64,000 bases of DNA from Fasciolopsis buskii (Eukaryota; Platyhelminthes; Trematoda; Plagiorchiida; Fasciolidae), in the NCBI GenBank assembly GCA_008360955.1, contig LUCM01000704.1, forward strand, positions 61,431 to 125,430, given 5' to 3'. A model generated the notes under the pieces. It worked only from the letters and a program-made list of their open reading frames with translations. It did not search any database and was not told where the DNA came from. Numbering within the stretch: the stretch's first letter is position 1; the number at the start of each line of letters is the position of its first letter. Shown in pieces: positions 25,357-38,149 of the stretch. The position numbers and the translations under genes were made by a program.

Positions 25357-25774
25357 GAACGATTTGTTGAACTTCACAGAAATATCGTCCTCACTCCTCT
25401 TTACGTTAAGCCATTTAACTATGGGGTTGCCTGTTTTACTATACATCACTTAATATGTACTAAAAAGCATGCATTCGTTAAAGACTGCTTAGTTTTTGAC
25501 AGAATACACCTGGAGCTGTGAGCCGTATCGATTTTAGCGTCAAAATATTAACGAAGCTGAAGGCCACAGAACATGCACCGTAGTCAGGCAGAAATATGCC
25601 GAAAAATCCCACGTTTCACTGTATTAAACCCACAGCTTCTATCAGATTTTGTTCACCAAAACATTTGTGGTGTAAAGGTTATTGGATGCTGTCTCAGAAC
25701 CGCCTAATGCTTTACCGATGTCTTAGTTCAGTTTTCAAATTAAAGTTCCTTCTTTCTATTTTTTTATTTTTTCT

Positions 25775-25935
25775 CGCCTTACTTTCCTTATTACTGAAAC
25801 GAAAATCTGCATCACTTTCACGAAACGGGTCCCGGCCACCAGAGAGCTGCCGTTTGGACAAGTTGACTGGTAGTAGGATGGTTTAACCCCGCGGCTGTCA
25901 CGTCGAGGCACCGCTAGTCTGACCACATGAAAACC
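25775..25935 (-). mobile_element. tRNA-derived SINE, family A, copy 5 (diverged)
   Basis: The plus strand shows the inverted family body ACGAAAATCTGCATCACTTT and GGTCCCGGCCACCAGAGAG, then a TTTAACCCCGCGGCTGTCAC block corresponding to the B box. The tRNA-like head is strongly decayed. Confidence 0.7.
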
Positions 25936-26029
25936 GCCGGTCGATAGTAATCTGCCAGCTGTTTTTTATTTTATAGCTTTAGAATTTGCTTCTCCGTGAC
26001 CCATTGGGTGCGTCTCAAGCCTGAGAAGT

Positions 26030-26880
26030 GTTCACCGTAGCCTGTCGGGTCGATTTTATTCCCGGGTACCCCGCACCGATCGGTACACATTTGCTATATA
26101 TCATGCCATTAAAGATTTGCATTATATGTAAATATATATACACATGTTCGGCCTTGACTGTTAAGCCTCTGCCATATGGAAAAAAAAGCAGAGAAAAATA
26201 CTGGTACGAAATTAAAAGGCAAGAACCATTGACAAGAGGATCACCCGTAAAAGAAAAAATACATCAACGATAATTGAATGAATGCCCACACACACATACA
26301 CACGCATACACGCGCTCCTAATTCCCAACTTTTCCCATACGGAAGAAGAAAAAAATGTGGAAATATTACCAGAAATAGACCGCAAGAAACTAATCAAAGT
26401 TGTAGTCGTGAGAAACTGAGATTGATCCCCATGATCCTCACTTTGTGCACCTTTTCGGCTGCATCTTTGAGGGCATCTTGTGGCCGTGTTTTCGTCTTTT
26501 GTTTTCTTGTACGTGGGCCTGTGTGTTTGTTTGAGATATTTTACCGTCCTTGTAATAATTAAAGGCACCAAAGGGTCCGGCTGATCGATTGACATGGCGA
26601 TTTGCACAGAGACACGTAGAAATTAAAACAAACGAACAAAAGATGGAGAGTATAAGTTAGTTGTTTGTGAAGAGGTTGTGGAATTAGGAAGAACTGGTTA
26701 AATCAAGCGTACAACAAGCACACAGAAATTACAGTTTGTCGGCTTTGCGTGTGTGAGTTGGTTAGCGTGTATAATCTGGCAGAGTGAAGACACATGCTTA
26801 TTTGGATTGATCATACAGGTCACCTTTAATTTTCTGCCTTTTAATTTGTGAAATATCCGAAAAGCAATATGTCAGGATCC
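26030..26880. other. Non-coding stretch with short CA-rich tract
   Basis: A degenerate (CA)n tract lies at 26286-26310. The 131-codon minus-strand frame (26212-26607) has no recognisable features and lies downstream of the 27-kb gene's polyadenylation signal, so it is not part of that gene. Confidence 0.4.
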
Positions 26881-26898
26881 ATGATAAGTTAGGACAAG

Positions 26899-26904
26899 TT
26901 TATT
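26899..26904 (-). terminator. Polyadenylation signal AATAAA
   Basis: AATAAA on the minus strand begins 25 nt after the stop codon of the terminal exon at 26929-27923. It implies a very short 3' UTR. Confidence 0.65.
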
Positions 26905-26928
26905 CGGGGTTTGGTTGCATGCATCTTG

Positions 26929-27923
26929 TTAAACACAAGAGTTCAACATTTCTTGCATGGAAATGTAGGCAGTGGGACATTGAAGACTAGCGGGGCTGCC
27001 TGTTTCACGGGACCCCATTGGACTTGTTGGGTTCGTGGGGGAACTGTTCGGGTGCTCAGTACTGGCTCCCAGTCTTCTGGTAGATCCATGAAGTAAACTG
27101 CAGTTTTCCGGACAACAAGGAGATGATAAAATATTGACGTTCATCATTTGACACTGTGGGCAGTTTTGCATTGAATCTGTCTGATGATCACTAGTGTCTA
27201 TCAGGCCATAACTCTCTAAAAATGCACCGGTTTGAACAGCCAGAAGCGGATCGCAAGCACTGCAACATGGATAGGAGGTGGGTGTTTGACATAGCATTTG
27301 AGTTGTTGGAGTGCTTGCCTGTCTTCGACCCGTTACACTAGTGGTTGTTGTTAGCCCCTGTACACTTGTACCTCCCGGGCTGGAAGATTCCGATCGCGGC
27401 GGTCCAGTGAAACTGAGCATCGGGATAGAGGACGATGGTCTGGAATGACACTCGACGGTTTCGCATCCTTGTGCGGATGGCCTGAGAAGACTGGTATATT
27501 CGTCCTTGCTCAGACAGATTACAGTTTTGGGCGAACCTGTCGTTTTATTCGCATCCCATATAGCTGCCAGTTCTCGTCGACTAGCAGGCGGGGTCAGAAA
27601 CGGATAACTAGCGCGAGGAGCGTTTCTTATACTAGTCTGGTTGTTCATTACACGATCAGACTGCCTTTTCATGGTATTTCTACGTAGACTCGTGTAGCCC
27701 AACGTGGGTGCATTCGGACAGTTGTCTCTCTGACCTGGCGAAGAGCATGACGCTTTGGGCTTCTCTAGGTTACGGGCCGACCGAGCATGATTTATACCAG
27801 CTGGTATCTCATTTTGGATATGGGCAGTTCGGTATCCCAGTGTGGCTGAGTTATTGATATTCGATGAATTTTTCTGAGCTCTTTTCTCGCGATATAAGCA
27901 CGCATCTTTCTCCAACAGAAAGC
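26929..27923 (-). CDS. 3'-terminal coding exon, unidentified protein
   Basis: An open frame of 331 codons, far longer than chance allows here, starts after an excellent acceptor (long pyrimidine tract ending CATTTAG) with first bases GCTTTCTG. It ends at TAA 26929-26931 with AATAAA just downstream, so this is the last exon of a minus-strand gene; the first codon is split. The encoded C-terminal region starts FLLEKDACLYREKRAQ. It is rich in Ser, Thr and Pro with no membrane segment, looks disordered, and has about 18 Cys. Two CxxC pairs (CSAC at residue about 218 and CPQC at about 252, counted from the MEKDAC-type reading) and a CCPENC cluster (about 267) could bind metal or be lipidated. Basic patches occur (RRNTMKRQS). 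The last residues, NSCV, fit a class I PDZ ligand. I do not recognise the family. A cytoplasmic tail of a receptor or channel is one possibility. Upstream exons would lie beyond 28 kb; none was identified. Confidence 0.75.
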
Positions 27924-27999
27924 CTAAATGATGTTGGGGTGAAGAAAAACAGAATAAATTAAAGCAAGACAGCTATTCGTGTATACATTTAAAAATGCG

Positions 28000-30900
28000 T
28001 CATAAATTTGAAGTAATGAATCCTCAGTTAAACATGTTATGACGTACCATATTTCCAAATTTGATCAATTTTGAGTTCATTATGAGGCGGACGATTGAAG
28101 GCAGAGCATTGTGGACACTATACTTTGGTAGTAGGGTCTCAACGACTTTTAGTCGTTTGTGGTCGTACTAAACTAGTGATAAGTCAGTGCTATGTCACAC
28201 CGCGTCTAAGTCTCAAGAGATGAATTTTCTGTGATCTCCCACTCGACATCTCCGTTTCTGGTGGTGAAGTTCGAATAACCCACTAATCACTTGGCAGTGG
28301 AGAAATGCAATAGAAGGGAGTAGGGTGGAGTGAAATATTTCTTCCCCTGAATTTACCTTCAGACTTAAGATCAAAATTTTAGGATTCAATGGACGGTAAT
28401 TTACTGAAAGACTTCTCAATTACCGAGATTGCTGATTTTGGCGTTTAAGCCGCAAACATTTCATCATCCGTCATGTGGTGACATGGTCAACATGTAGACG
28501 TGGATGACTTAGCCTTCTGCATTTACGGGGTATTCGTGCAAGTTTGACTTTGAATCCTTAAGTAACCTTGCCTTGGAGACGTTATTATGTCAGCTTGTAT
28601 GGTTTGTCATTCAGCAACTTGACTGTTGAACTGAATAATTTGGTCTCATGGTAGGTGCTGTTCCAATTGTTTGGATTCCACGAACGTTCGGTAATTTGAT
28701 TTTGTGACCATGTTCAAGCTATATTGAGATCCATATCGTTGGGTTGGTCTGTTTCTTTGTCTAATATGGCTAACTTGATCAATTGCTTTTGATTAGACTG
28801 TGCTTGCAATCCAGTTCGATAGGTTTATCAAATGGGCTGTTTAAAGATTTCCAGGTTTCTAAAACCCGGTTGATTTACCCTAGAGCTAGTTCCAACTGAA
28901 GCTTTGCTCTCTTTGTGAACAGTCTGCATATTTCCATTCTCATGCAAAATATTTCTGTGAGTTTGACCTGAGTAGACTATGTTACAGTCCATGTATTTCA
29001 CTCGTTATAAGAGTTTGTTTTGTCTTCCCCTTTGACATGTGCTTTTGGTCGTGAAATTTACTCTCATAATTCCATACATCTTATGATTGCTCGAAATGCC
29101 TTCAAATTAAAAAAATATGACGGTAATTTCGAGTGTATTCTCGGAAAATGGTTGAATCTGACTTGGATCAAAGTATGCTCTTCTCCTGGTTCATTCGTTC
29201 GCATTTTCTGTCAGTCTTAATACAAAGTCTTCAGATTCCCGTTGGATTTAGACATCTTGCAAAGACGATCTGTTTTTCATTCTCACTTCTATTCTGCTGC
29301 AGGGCGTCAGCAGTTTAAAGAAATGTATGAATTCTAGCTAAATTTAAGGGCCGGCACCCTACAAATATGGTAGTTAACGTTAACCACGCCCACGCGATGA
29401 TACCGTCACTCCGACGGGTGGTGCAAGGTGCGCGATATCATTGCCGAGTTCGGCGCCATGGATTATAAAAGCCGTCGATTTGAGCTACGATCTGTACCAG
29501 TTCGCATAGTCATTGGGCGTTTATTACGCGCAAATAAATTAAGATGTTTACAACGTTCACTATCAAACGGGCAACTCATCTTGAGAAACGTTAGTCACGG
29601 TAAACAAATTGTTGGTGTCGTAAAACGTTTGCTCACAACGGTTCATAGTTGACAGTAGCATCTTCAATGGAAACAGCCCTTGACTAATGGATTAGTCAGT
29701 AGGCACTGCTCACGACGTTAGTTAAAATTTTTGACCAATTTGTTCGTCAGCCTGCATGATGCTGTAACTACTGAGTTAGTTCCAGAAGGTGGATATTCCT
29801 TATTTGAATAAACACAGAAAAGCTCAATCCACGAATTGACTTGAGTAAGTCCATTTAGACTATCGGGTTGGAGTTCACCAGATGCCTGCCCCCGAACCTT
29901 GGGAACGAAGAGTTATGCGACTGAATGTCGCGGTGGTTGGCAGTATTGGTTTCGAAATGTCAGTTCTTCTATGCAGTTGTGTTTACTTACCCACCGGTTG
30001 GTGGTTCACATTTCATCTTTCAATTCGCTTATGAGTTAGAAGGATCTGCGAGGTGATAGCCGAAAACAGAGCACAAACTTGCAAGTTTAAAGATTGCGAA
30101 AACTGAAGTGAATGGAACTGAAGCAAATAAATAAACCGTAATAGTAAATGTTGCAATAAGGGGCGTCAGTGTGATTATTTTGTAATTCAGGATTAATAAA
30201 TTAATCAAGGATTCAAATGAGTAGTTGCAAATGGTGGATGTTCACAATGTACTAATTCGAGATTGCCACGAATTTCAACACATCATTCTGTTCCACTCCC
30301 GGCTCCCAGTGATCTGCCATTTCGATATCATTGTTCGGACTGGTAAGCATCGACTGGCAGGCAACATAATTTCGCGCATTTTGTTACCGCTCCTGCTCGA
30401 TTGCACCGAGATTTAGTAAACCGTAACTCAACAAGAAAAGCGTTACGCTGTTCGTAAACAGTCATAAAGAAATTGTTAGAATTCATCCTTGCATCAATCT
30501 ACATTGCTTTCGTTCGTCCAAGTTTCCTGCACAGTAACGTTGGTGCCTTGAGTGGCTTGTCAACGAATAGAAACAATTCGAGGAAAATGAAAATAAATGA
30601 GCAACTATTAGACTAAACTCCCGAGAGCGCAAAGTCATGGTGAATAAGAGCTCCACTCTACAAGTATTCTTCAAATTCCTAAATGATAATTAGATTGCCA
30701 GATTTAAAATCGCGATTGAACTATTTGTTCCTGGGGAAAACAGAGCATTCCTCTTTTGTTGTTTGTTAATCAACCGCGGGAAACAAACATGCTAGTCAAT
30801 CAAGTTGTTTTCAGTGAAAGAAAACTTTATTCCAAAGATAATGTGGATAGAGTGCGGGGTGGAGAGCAGACTAGGCGGAGCGGTCTGCTTCGTGAACTGA

Positions 30901-31740
30901 AGAATAAGGAACTCAGCCTAAAGATAGCCGGGGTAAGGCTGCCATTTTTTTCGTTATTGGTAATGACCTAAAGTGCATTCTCAGATCTGTTCTTCGAGAT
31001 TTTATATATTAGAATTCAAGGAAGCAAACATGAATGGAGATATAGGTGGACGAGTGAACCAATAGAATTCGGAGATTTCAGAACAAATTTACCGTATCTT
31101 GAAATCAAAACAACTTGGCATTTTCAAACTGTACCACATATTACAGTTTATGAATTGCGGAATATTTTTGAATGTATTCATTTGTTTAACTAATTCTACT
31201 ATAAGCCGGGTGAAAGTCTAGTTCAGTCTGAGTTTTGGCTGTTCGTCCCTATGGTGATTTAATATGCATTCTGGAAAACTTATACCATCCACGAAATATC
31301 AAAACCAAACAATACAGACGGAGTTTAACAGGCGTTCCCTTCATCCACGTCCGCGAAATCGGTATTTATTTCTCAAATCAGGCCTGAAATTTGTGATCAA
31401 AAGTCATTTGTTGCCCAGATGTTGTATCCTGAGTAGAGTGACCAGTAGCCATACATATTAGTTTCTCTTGCCCGCGAAGCATGTTGTTTTCACCACACTA
31501 ACAGAACTAATCGAATCACTTAACGGGGAATTGTTTAGGTAGGCCCTAAGTCAACTCCGACTACCGGTGGGTTCATTCGTGTTGCTTGATGTGAGTTCGT
31601 ATCGCCCTATTGACTGGAAGCACGAATGAAACCGATTAGTTTGTGAATCTCCAGATTTTGTTTCTGGCAACTTCTGGATAGAAGAAATTTGCAAGTCTAT
31701 TTTTGAATGAATAAACGATCATTACTAGAAATCGAACTCA
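28000..31740. other. Probable intron/intergenic DNA upstream of the 27-kb exon
   Basis: If the minus-strand gene extends rightwards, some of this is intron. I found no upstream exon with convincing sites. Short frames at 29428-29652 (+) and 30756-30971 (+) look faintly protein-like but have no supporting signals. Confidence 0.4.
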
Positions 31741-31744
31741 ACGC

Positions 31745-31850
31745 GAAAACTATGGTAGTTTTGTTAATAGTACTTTACTCACAATTCACACTCGTCACTC
31801 TCGTAATGGGAAGCGAACCCGGAATGGACAAATCTAGGTGCAGTGACGTG
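31745..31850 (-). mobile_element. Possible SINE family B remnant
   Basis: AAGCGAACCCGGAATGGAC followed by decayed flanks resembles the inverted B-box block of family B (compare 25300 and 59690). Only this core is recognisable. Confidence 0.35.
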
Positions 31851-31859
31851 AAAATTACT

Positions 31860-34740
31860 TTAAATCCGTCATAACTTTGAAATCTATAAGGTCGAAAATC
31901 TTCGTCTTTTGCCCAGAAGATTATCATTCCTCAAGCATCACTAACTCATATGGTAACGGACCGAGGCCATTTCCAACCCTCAGCCGTGTATGCTCCCTAC
32001 ATCCTGCAGCGAAGTGAAATAAACAGTTACTAGTTTACCAAGGCTGTTAAGTTGCTAGTATTCCCGTTCCAGTTCGTGCCAATGTGGATTTCTAATAGGG
32101 TGAGACAGCTGCACAATGTTTCCGTGGGGATTTACCGGCGGAGTGGATTTTTGCGGAAGACGAATTGTTTGCTAATCACAACAGATTTCGTTACTAGGAG
32201 AAAAAACTTCACTTCAAACAACAATCAGGAATTTGGCATAATTTGTATGGATAATGATAGCTAGCACCAAAATATTGTAGATTTTAATCACAAGAGGTCC
32301 ATAGGATATGTGTGACAGTCCAGGTCTCGCGGTTTCCATCTTGAATGCCTTGTCTTGAGGGACGTCAAATAATCCCTATTTGGGGGCTTAGAGATACAAA
32401 ATTGCTCTCACTGAGGATGTGCCCTTAACTTTGATAAGGCCTAATCTTATAAATTTTCCTACTTACTTTTGTGTGCTCTCTCATTACAACATGAACTAGC
32501 GTCTAAATAAACATTCACCCTCTCTAAAAGTCATTCATTCAAGCCGAATTTCTGGATTTTAAGCTTAATCAGCCCAGTTCCACTAACATGGGTTCTGTCC
32601 ACAGCGAGCTCGTCAAATTAAACTGAAAGTTCGTGAAACGAAAGCATCCTTTTCGTTCTTGATATATATATATATATATTCGTTCATGTAACTCTAATAT
32701 CTTTCCGTTGCCCTGAATAGCCTATCGAAAAGACAATGCAGCCTAGTCCCAGGAGTTTGATGGGGTGTTTATTTTTAACCACTTCACAAATAATCTGTCA
32801 ATTATAAAAGTTGTTCTTGTTTCGTAGCTGTGAATATTTCCGCTTAACTGCGCACATGTCCTATCTAAAATCCCAATAATGCTTTGAAAATTATGTAGCA
32901 GACAGTAAATTTACAAGATTTGGATTCCACTCTACACCGTACGACACTGCAGCATTGAGTAGTAGATGATTTTTTCTGGATCATGCTTCCTGCAAGAGTT
33001 TACTGGAGTTGGCTTGCCTCTCAGCTGCTAGAACCCACTACATACACATTGGCCGACTGGCAACCATCATCCAGACGCATGGATTGACCTAGACCTAAAT
33101 AAGGTCTCACTCGGTCAGGTTTTGGTGACGGACACTTCAACCACCTGACTCCCGTCAGTTCATTGCCCCATGCGAATTGAAAGGAATTGATGAGCCTGTG
33201 GAATTGGTATAAATACATAACTTGGACGTTTGTTTTGCAAGCTTTTCATGGTGTCCCATCCAGACTAGTGTGAGTCGCTAAATTCAGTCGTGCTAATCCA
33301 CGTCCGACAGGTAACCGACATTGTGCCATTGCATGGGCATTACAAACCGGGTGATGACTTTCTTCCTATAGGCTGTCAAAATTGTCACTAACTCTTGTTT
33401 CGTATAAAAACCCATCAGTGTTCACCGTTATAAGTGAAATGCAGTCAGCTACCAGTTCTGAACTAAACGCAGTGAATCATGTAAACGGTTCAAGCGTGCA
33501 TGGTCAACCGGTCGAAAATCAGATTTCCATCGACCTGTTATGTTAACGACAAAAATATATCCCACTTGTTGGTGGCTAACATGGTTACTGAACGTTGAAT
33601 CTCGTTCGTAAATGTGTATTGTTCGCGCATGTACCATTCGCTCGGAAGCGCAGCGTTATGCTAAACTGCACAGCTGTGCTTGAATCATTGCGAAAAATCA
33701 CCGGTCTGCGTAATTGAATCCATGCTTTCTCTATTTTGTAGCAGTTTGCTTGTGTTTTTATCGTGTGCACGTAAATGCGTGTATGTGCACGAGAGCGTAA
33801 ACTCGTCCTATACTACTTGAAACCGTGCAATGGATAACTTGAAAGCAAAATTAGCTCCAAGTGTGTGCCTAGTTGATTTGCATGCTTCACTGACCGTTTC
33901 AAGTTCTCCATCCAGCAGTGTGCTTGAATCGGCCTAGTGCAAATACCTACCAGGAATGAAAAGTTTGATGTGTTATCAAGGACACCCGGGAATTGTGACA
34001 ACAGCACTCGGGTCGCTGATCCGGATTGAATTGCAACAAACCAACTACAAACGGCGGACCGGAAGACACAAATTTGCCGCTCATCACCCAGGTGTGAGAC
34101 GTGTTCACACGCCAAGCGGAAATTAGGGCGTTTATTCAATCTAATCAACTATCGTGCAAGTTAGCAACGAAAATGTTTCATTCAATGTTACTATGGTCAG
34201 ACCTTTTAGATAAGTACTCTTACCATAACATTTTATGCACTGTTGACTTAAGCAGAAGTCTTAGTAATGTAGTGGATGAAATCGGATTTGCTGCTGACCA
34301 TTTATTTGGGTTCCCTATAATTATCACTGTGATTACTGTTATTATTAGTATTGATAATCAGTGGTCTGTGCTGGTCAAGTGGTCAGTAGTATAACAGCTA
34401 GACTTCAATATTCTATGTATCAACTCCCTAACCATCACCGAATTCATTGGTTGATAACCTATAACTGATCGCTCCGGGACTTCTGAAATGTTGTTCATTT
34501 GTTTTTGCAGTTTGGCTCCGATAGGACAGCGGTGTTTTCTTTTGCCTTTCACTGTTGACCGCTTAACTGATTTACTTTAATGATCCTAATTATTTAGTTG
34601 GACAAAAGTCCATGTCAACTGATTTATATCTGAAAATTTAAACAATTCTAACCGGTTTCCCTGAGGTTGCCTTTACTATGCTTAGAATTTTGATCATAAA
34701 AACGTCCAACTAACCAGGAAAGCCAGAAATCAAACCAGCA
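31860..34740. other. Non-coding stretch with (AT)n tract
   Basis: A perfect (AT)9 microsatellite lies at 32662-32679. No exon or mobile element was recognised elsewhere in this stretch. Confidence 0.4.
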
Positions 34741-34780
34741 GGCCTTGTCTGTCTGGTAAAGACAGCTGAAGTGACCTGGG

Positions 34781-34822
34781 CTGGTGATGAAGTGTTTGCC
34801 ATCTAAACGTTTAACTCACCAG
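34781..34822 (+). repeat. 42-nt stem-loop repeat, copy 1
   Basis: Begins CTGGTGATGAA and ends CTCACCAG; the terminal CTGGTGA and TCACCAG are perfect complements (7 bp). A copy of identical length occurs at 48686-48727 (30 of 42 positions shared), and a left-half copy lies inverted at 57726-57745. Family unknown. Confidence 0.55.
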
Positions 34823-35340
34823 TCAGACCCTCAGGGAAACGTAACAACCTGAGATGCGACCAACGCCATTGCTTAAGACCATCAAAATAATCCTCTATTA
34901 TCTTCCTTGTATGATTCGGAATGTTACTCTAATCACTCTTTGACTTCCTAAGCGGAGATGGGATTTGAAATGCGTAGTTAGCCCTCAGAAACCTGTGATC
35001 ATTTTGTGTTAATGTTCCCAGGCGTTAACTGTACGCTTTATCGATTTAATGCGTCTAGTTGACTCTTTTTGCCTACCGCGTTAGTCGCGGTAGACTAAAA
35101 ATCGAAGGAAATTCTTCGGTCCGATTGTCGAATATTGTGCTGCTAAACAACACGGTAGTCGGCACTCCAGTGTTTGCCAATATCCTCTACGTCATTAATG
35201 TCGCACGATACTTATATATCTTCTGCTTAACCCTTAACCATCATCGGATAAGAAAAAAGCCGTATATTTGCCATGGTGCTGCTGTAGAAAGACTGTGAAA
35301 TGCACGTTAAACTTTTTTGTTTAAAATAATTTCTCACCTT

Positions 35341-35400
35341 GAGTACTACTACTACTACTACTACCTTGAGTACTACTACCTTGAGTGCTACTACCTTGAG
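35341..35400. repeat. Short tandem repeat (CTA)n / CTACCTTGAGTA minisatellite
   Basis: An array of about 19 bp of (CTA)n is followed by three CTACCTTGAGT-type units of 12-15 bp. It accounts for the VVVLKVVV-type peptide of the overlapping minus frame, which is not a gene. Confidence 0.8.
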
Positions 35401-35555
35401 TTCGGGGATATACTTCAACCATAGTCGACGGAGTTTAGGAACCTTGCTCATACTTCTTGCCTGAAATTAGCAGTTCTTCGTTAGGGCAGTTGTCTCTTCA
35501 TCCCTCTTTCACCTGTACTTTTACGGTACTTATTCCCAAGGCCTTACTTTTGTGG

Positions 35556-35577
35556 TTCCAGTTCCAGTTCCAGTTCC
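35556..35577. repeat. Hexanucleotide repeat (TTCCAG)n
   Basis: About 3.7 tandem units of TTCCAG. The array is short. Confidence 0.75.
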
Positions 35578-35654
35578 GTGCTACGGACAGTAAGACATAC
35601 GCACCCACTGTCTGTGGGAACTTCATTCTACCCTTCTTTTGGTTATGCATGAAA

Positions 35655-35718
35655 TTGCTATACACCCGCGATCCTCATGTCCAAACTACATGACCTTTTG
35701 CGCTTGACCACCACCGTT
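35655..35718 (-). mobile_element. SINE family A head remnant, copy 6
   Basis: The minus strand reads GGTGGTCAAGCGCAAAAGG, TAGTTTGGACATGAGGATC and GCGGG, matching the tRNA-like head of family A. The body beyond is not recognisable. Confidence 0.5.
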
Positions 35719-35749
35719 CTTGCCGTGATTCGTGCATGTCCTGTATTAA

Positions 35750-38140
35750 TACTTTATGATTCTGGAATTTTTTAGCGGAGTTCTGAGTATCGAAATTTTG
35801 GATATCAAACCCAGGTCCGTAACGAGGCCGGAAGTATTTTGAATGTACACCTCAGTCTCTTTAGTTGTATCGTTACCAGTAAACTGGTACTTTCTCAAAC
35901 GGATGGTTGACATTTGACAGCACAGCACTATGCGACACAATAAGGACTACAGATCTGGCGGGTGAGTGCGAAAAGAAAAAGATGGTGAAACGATCTCTTT
36001 CTACCAAGTGTCTCGATTTCATGCATACAACATTTTGTGGTTCGACATCTGTACATTGGTTTTTCTTCTGTTCTTGTTCACCTGTCATCGTTTTTTTTCC
36101 ATTTTTGTTAATATAAGATTGTACAATTGTCCCCTTATTTCATTGTGCCAAGATGCGTAAGTGAGCGAAAACACTTCGTACTATTTTTCTGTCTTTTTTG
36201 GACAAACTACTTATTGGTGATGTCTGATACGGAGAGGGATCATCTGTGTGCTTGGTCATTTTGTTTGCGAATCTGTACCAGCTCCAGTGTTGGTCTGAAC
36301 GTTTTTTTTTCTATTGTTTTGTGGGCTTATTCTCCTCGCAGTTCATCGTGCAGCAATATGACAGTGATACTCAGAAAAACAACTGCAAAAGTCAAAATAT
36401 CATACACGTTTCTTAGTCCTTTCATGCAACAAATTTCCAAACTTTCAAAGACGATGCCAACACTTTGGCCCGATAGTTACAAATCATCCACAGGAATGAC
36501 CGGCTTGTCGGACATTGACAATGAATGTCCACGATAGATAGTTGTCAAGTTTTTCGAACAATGCTACTTGTCCCAGTGTTCGGTATCTTTAAACTTGGTG
36601 ATGGCTGTTGCGATATGACCCCACATGATGTTCACGTCGTTTCTTACGGGAGACGACGAGCTTTCAGTTGGACTTCATACTTTTCCAAGTCGATTTTAAA
36701 CTGTCTGTTTACGCATTATAATAACAGCCGCAGTCAATGCTAGATTTTCTTAAACAATCGTGGAGATTAGCGCACAAAATAAAGTAAACTGCTTCTCCTG
36801 CGTTGAATTTCCAAGTCTCTGACTGTTTGCGTGCCAGAAAGCGATAACTTAGTAGTGCATCTGAATTCTCTAACACCTGCACATTATTTGAACATCCTTC
36901 ACCAGACATTTGGATGTTATTCAAAGAGGTTAGTTTTATTTCAGGATAAAGGTCACTTGGTAGTGGCTAAACTAAAATCATTATTTGTGCTAACCTTATG
37001 TGATGCGTGTGTTAGACAAACGAAACTGCGAGTTCTTCTGCGACCTCTCCCGAAAGCGCATAGGGAAAAATGCAAAACTGAGTGTGTTTGGGGATGCCCC
37101 TTCTCATTAGCATGTTGAAGTGGAACTCGGTTCCGAAATTGTGAATTGGCAAAATCTTTTTCACCCCAATAATGTGCTAGATCGAACGACAAATCTTATA
37201 AATTGGTCGCTAAAAGGCACTGATTCTTGTAGTGGCATATCCATGTGAAGATTTTTTAATATTTTTATTTCGAACATTGTTGATCAAATGGGATGGTTAC
37301 ATCTAAATTCGCGAATGATGTTGTGGAAGATTAAGTTTGACCTAATGATATGAGTTCTGAAATGTGAACGTTGTGGTCGGATTGGTTAGTCAAGGATACA
37401 AAAAATATCATCTTCACACAATACTGTCAAGTAATTGTGACAACTACATATGGTCTTCTACTGCGACCGTTGAGCTTGTCAATGGGACCGAAACAGCTCA
37501 AATTGGGACTGTGACGTGGACGATAATTGATCTCGTTGTTTGGATAGGAAGGTTATTCTATTGTGATATGAACTGTGTGTAGAGTGGTGAAATTTCCAAT
37601 CTGATGTGGATTACGATCCGACAAATTGCTTTTGCAGTGTGACAGGTAACGTTCTAGGCTGCTAATTTTCATCACAGTTCCATTGTTGGAATGAACGCTT
37701 ATAGCAAGCTTGAAGCATTTGAATTCATGGACTTGTGTAATTGGGATGCGCTAATTAATTGGTGAGATGAAATGCCAAGTTTGTCTATACGCTAAGTTGG
37801 ATATTTGTTTTCACACTTTATATTCCGCCTTGCAACTATTTAATCGGTGGACTCCCTAATAATGCACGTTTGGCATCTTCAATGGGTTGGACTTCTGCCA
37901 AGAATTTCATACTATGTCGGTCTTCGTGCAGAATAACCAGGATCACGGTGTCCATTGCATCGAGCATGGCGAATAATGACAAACGTGCTACTGCTTATAA
38001 TTCCCTTTTTTATTTAACCTGTCTCCTGTTCGCATCGGACTCTCTTTGCTCCATCTTCCTGTCCATAATACTCCCAGTGATGTCATCTGTAACTTGGAAC
38101 AGTTCACTATCAGACAGTTTGTAAATGCTTTTCAGGCCTA
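35750..38140. other. Non-coding stretch
   Basis: Several frames of up to 136 codons (for example 36127-36537, +) are rich in hydrophobic residues because the DNA is T-rich. None has a recognisable domain or a good splice-site pair. Confidence 0.4.
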
Positions 38141-38149
38141 TAGCTTACA

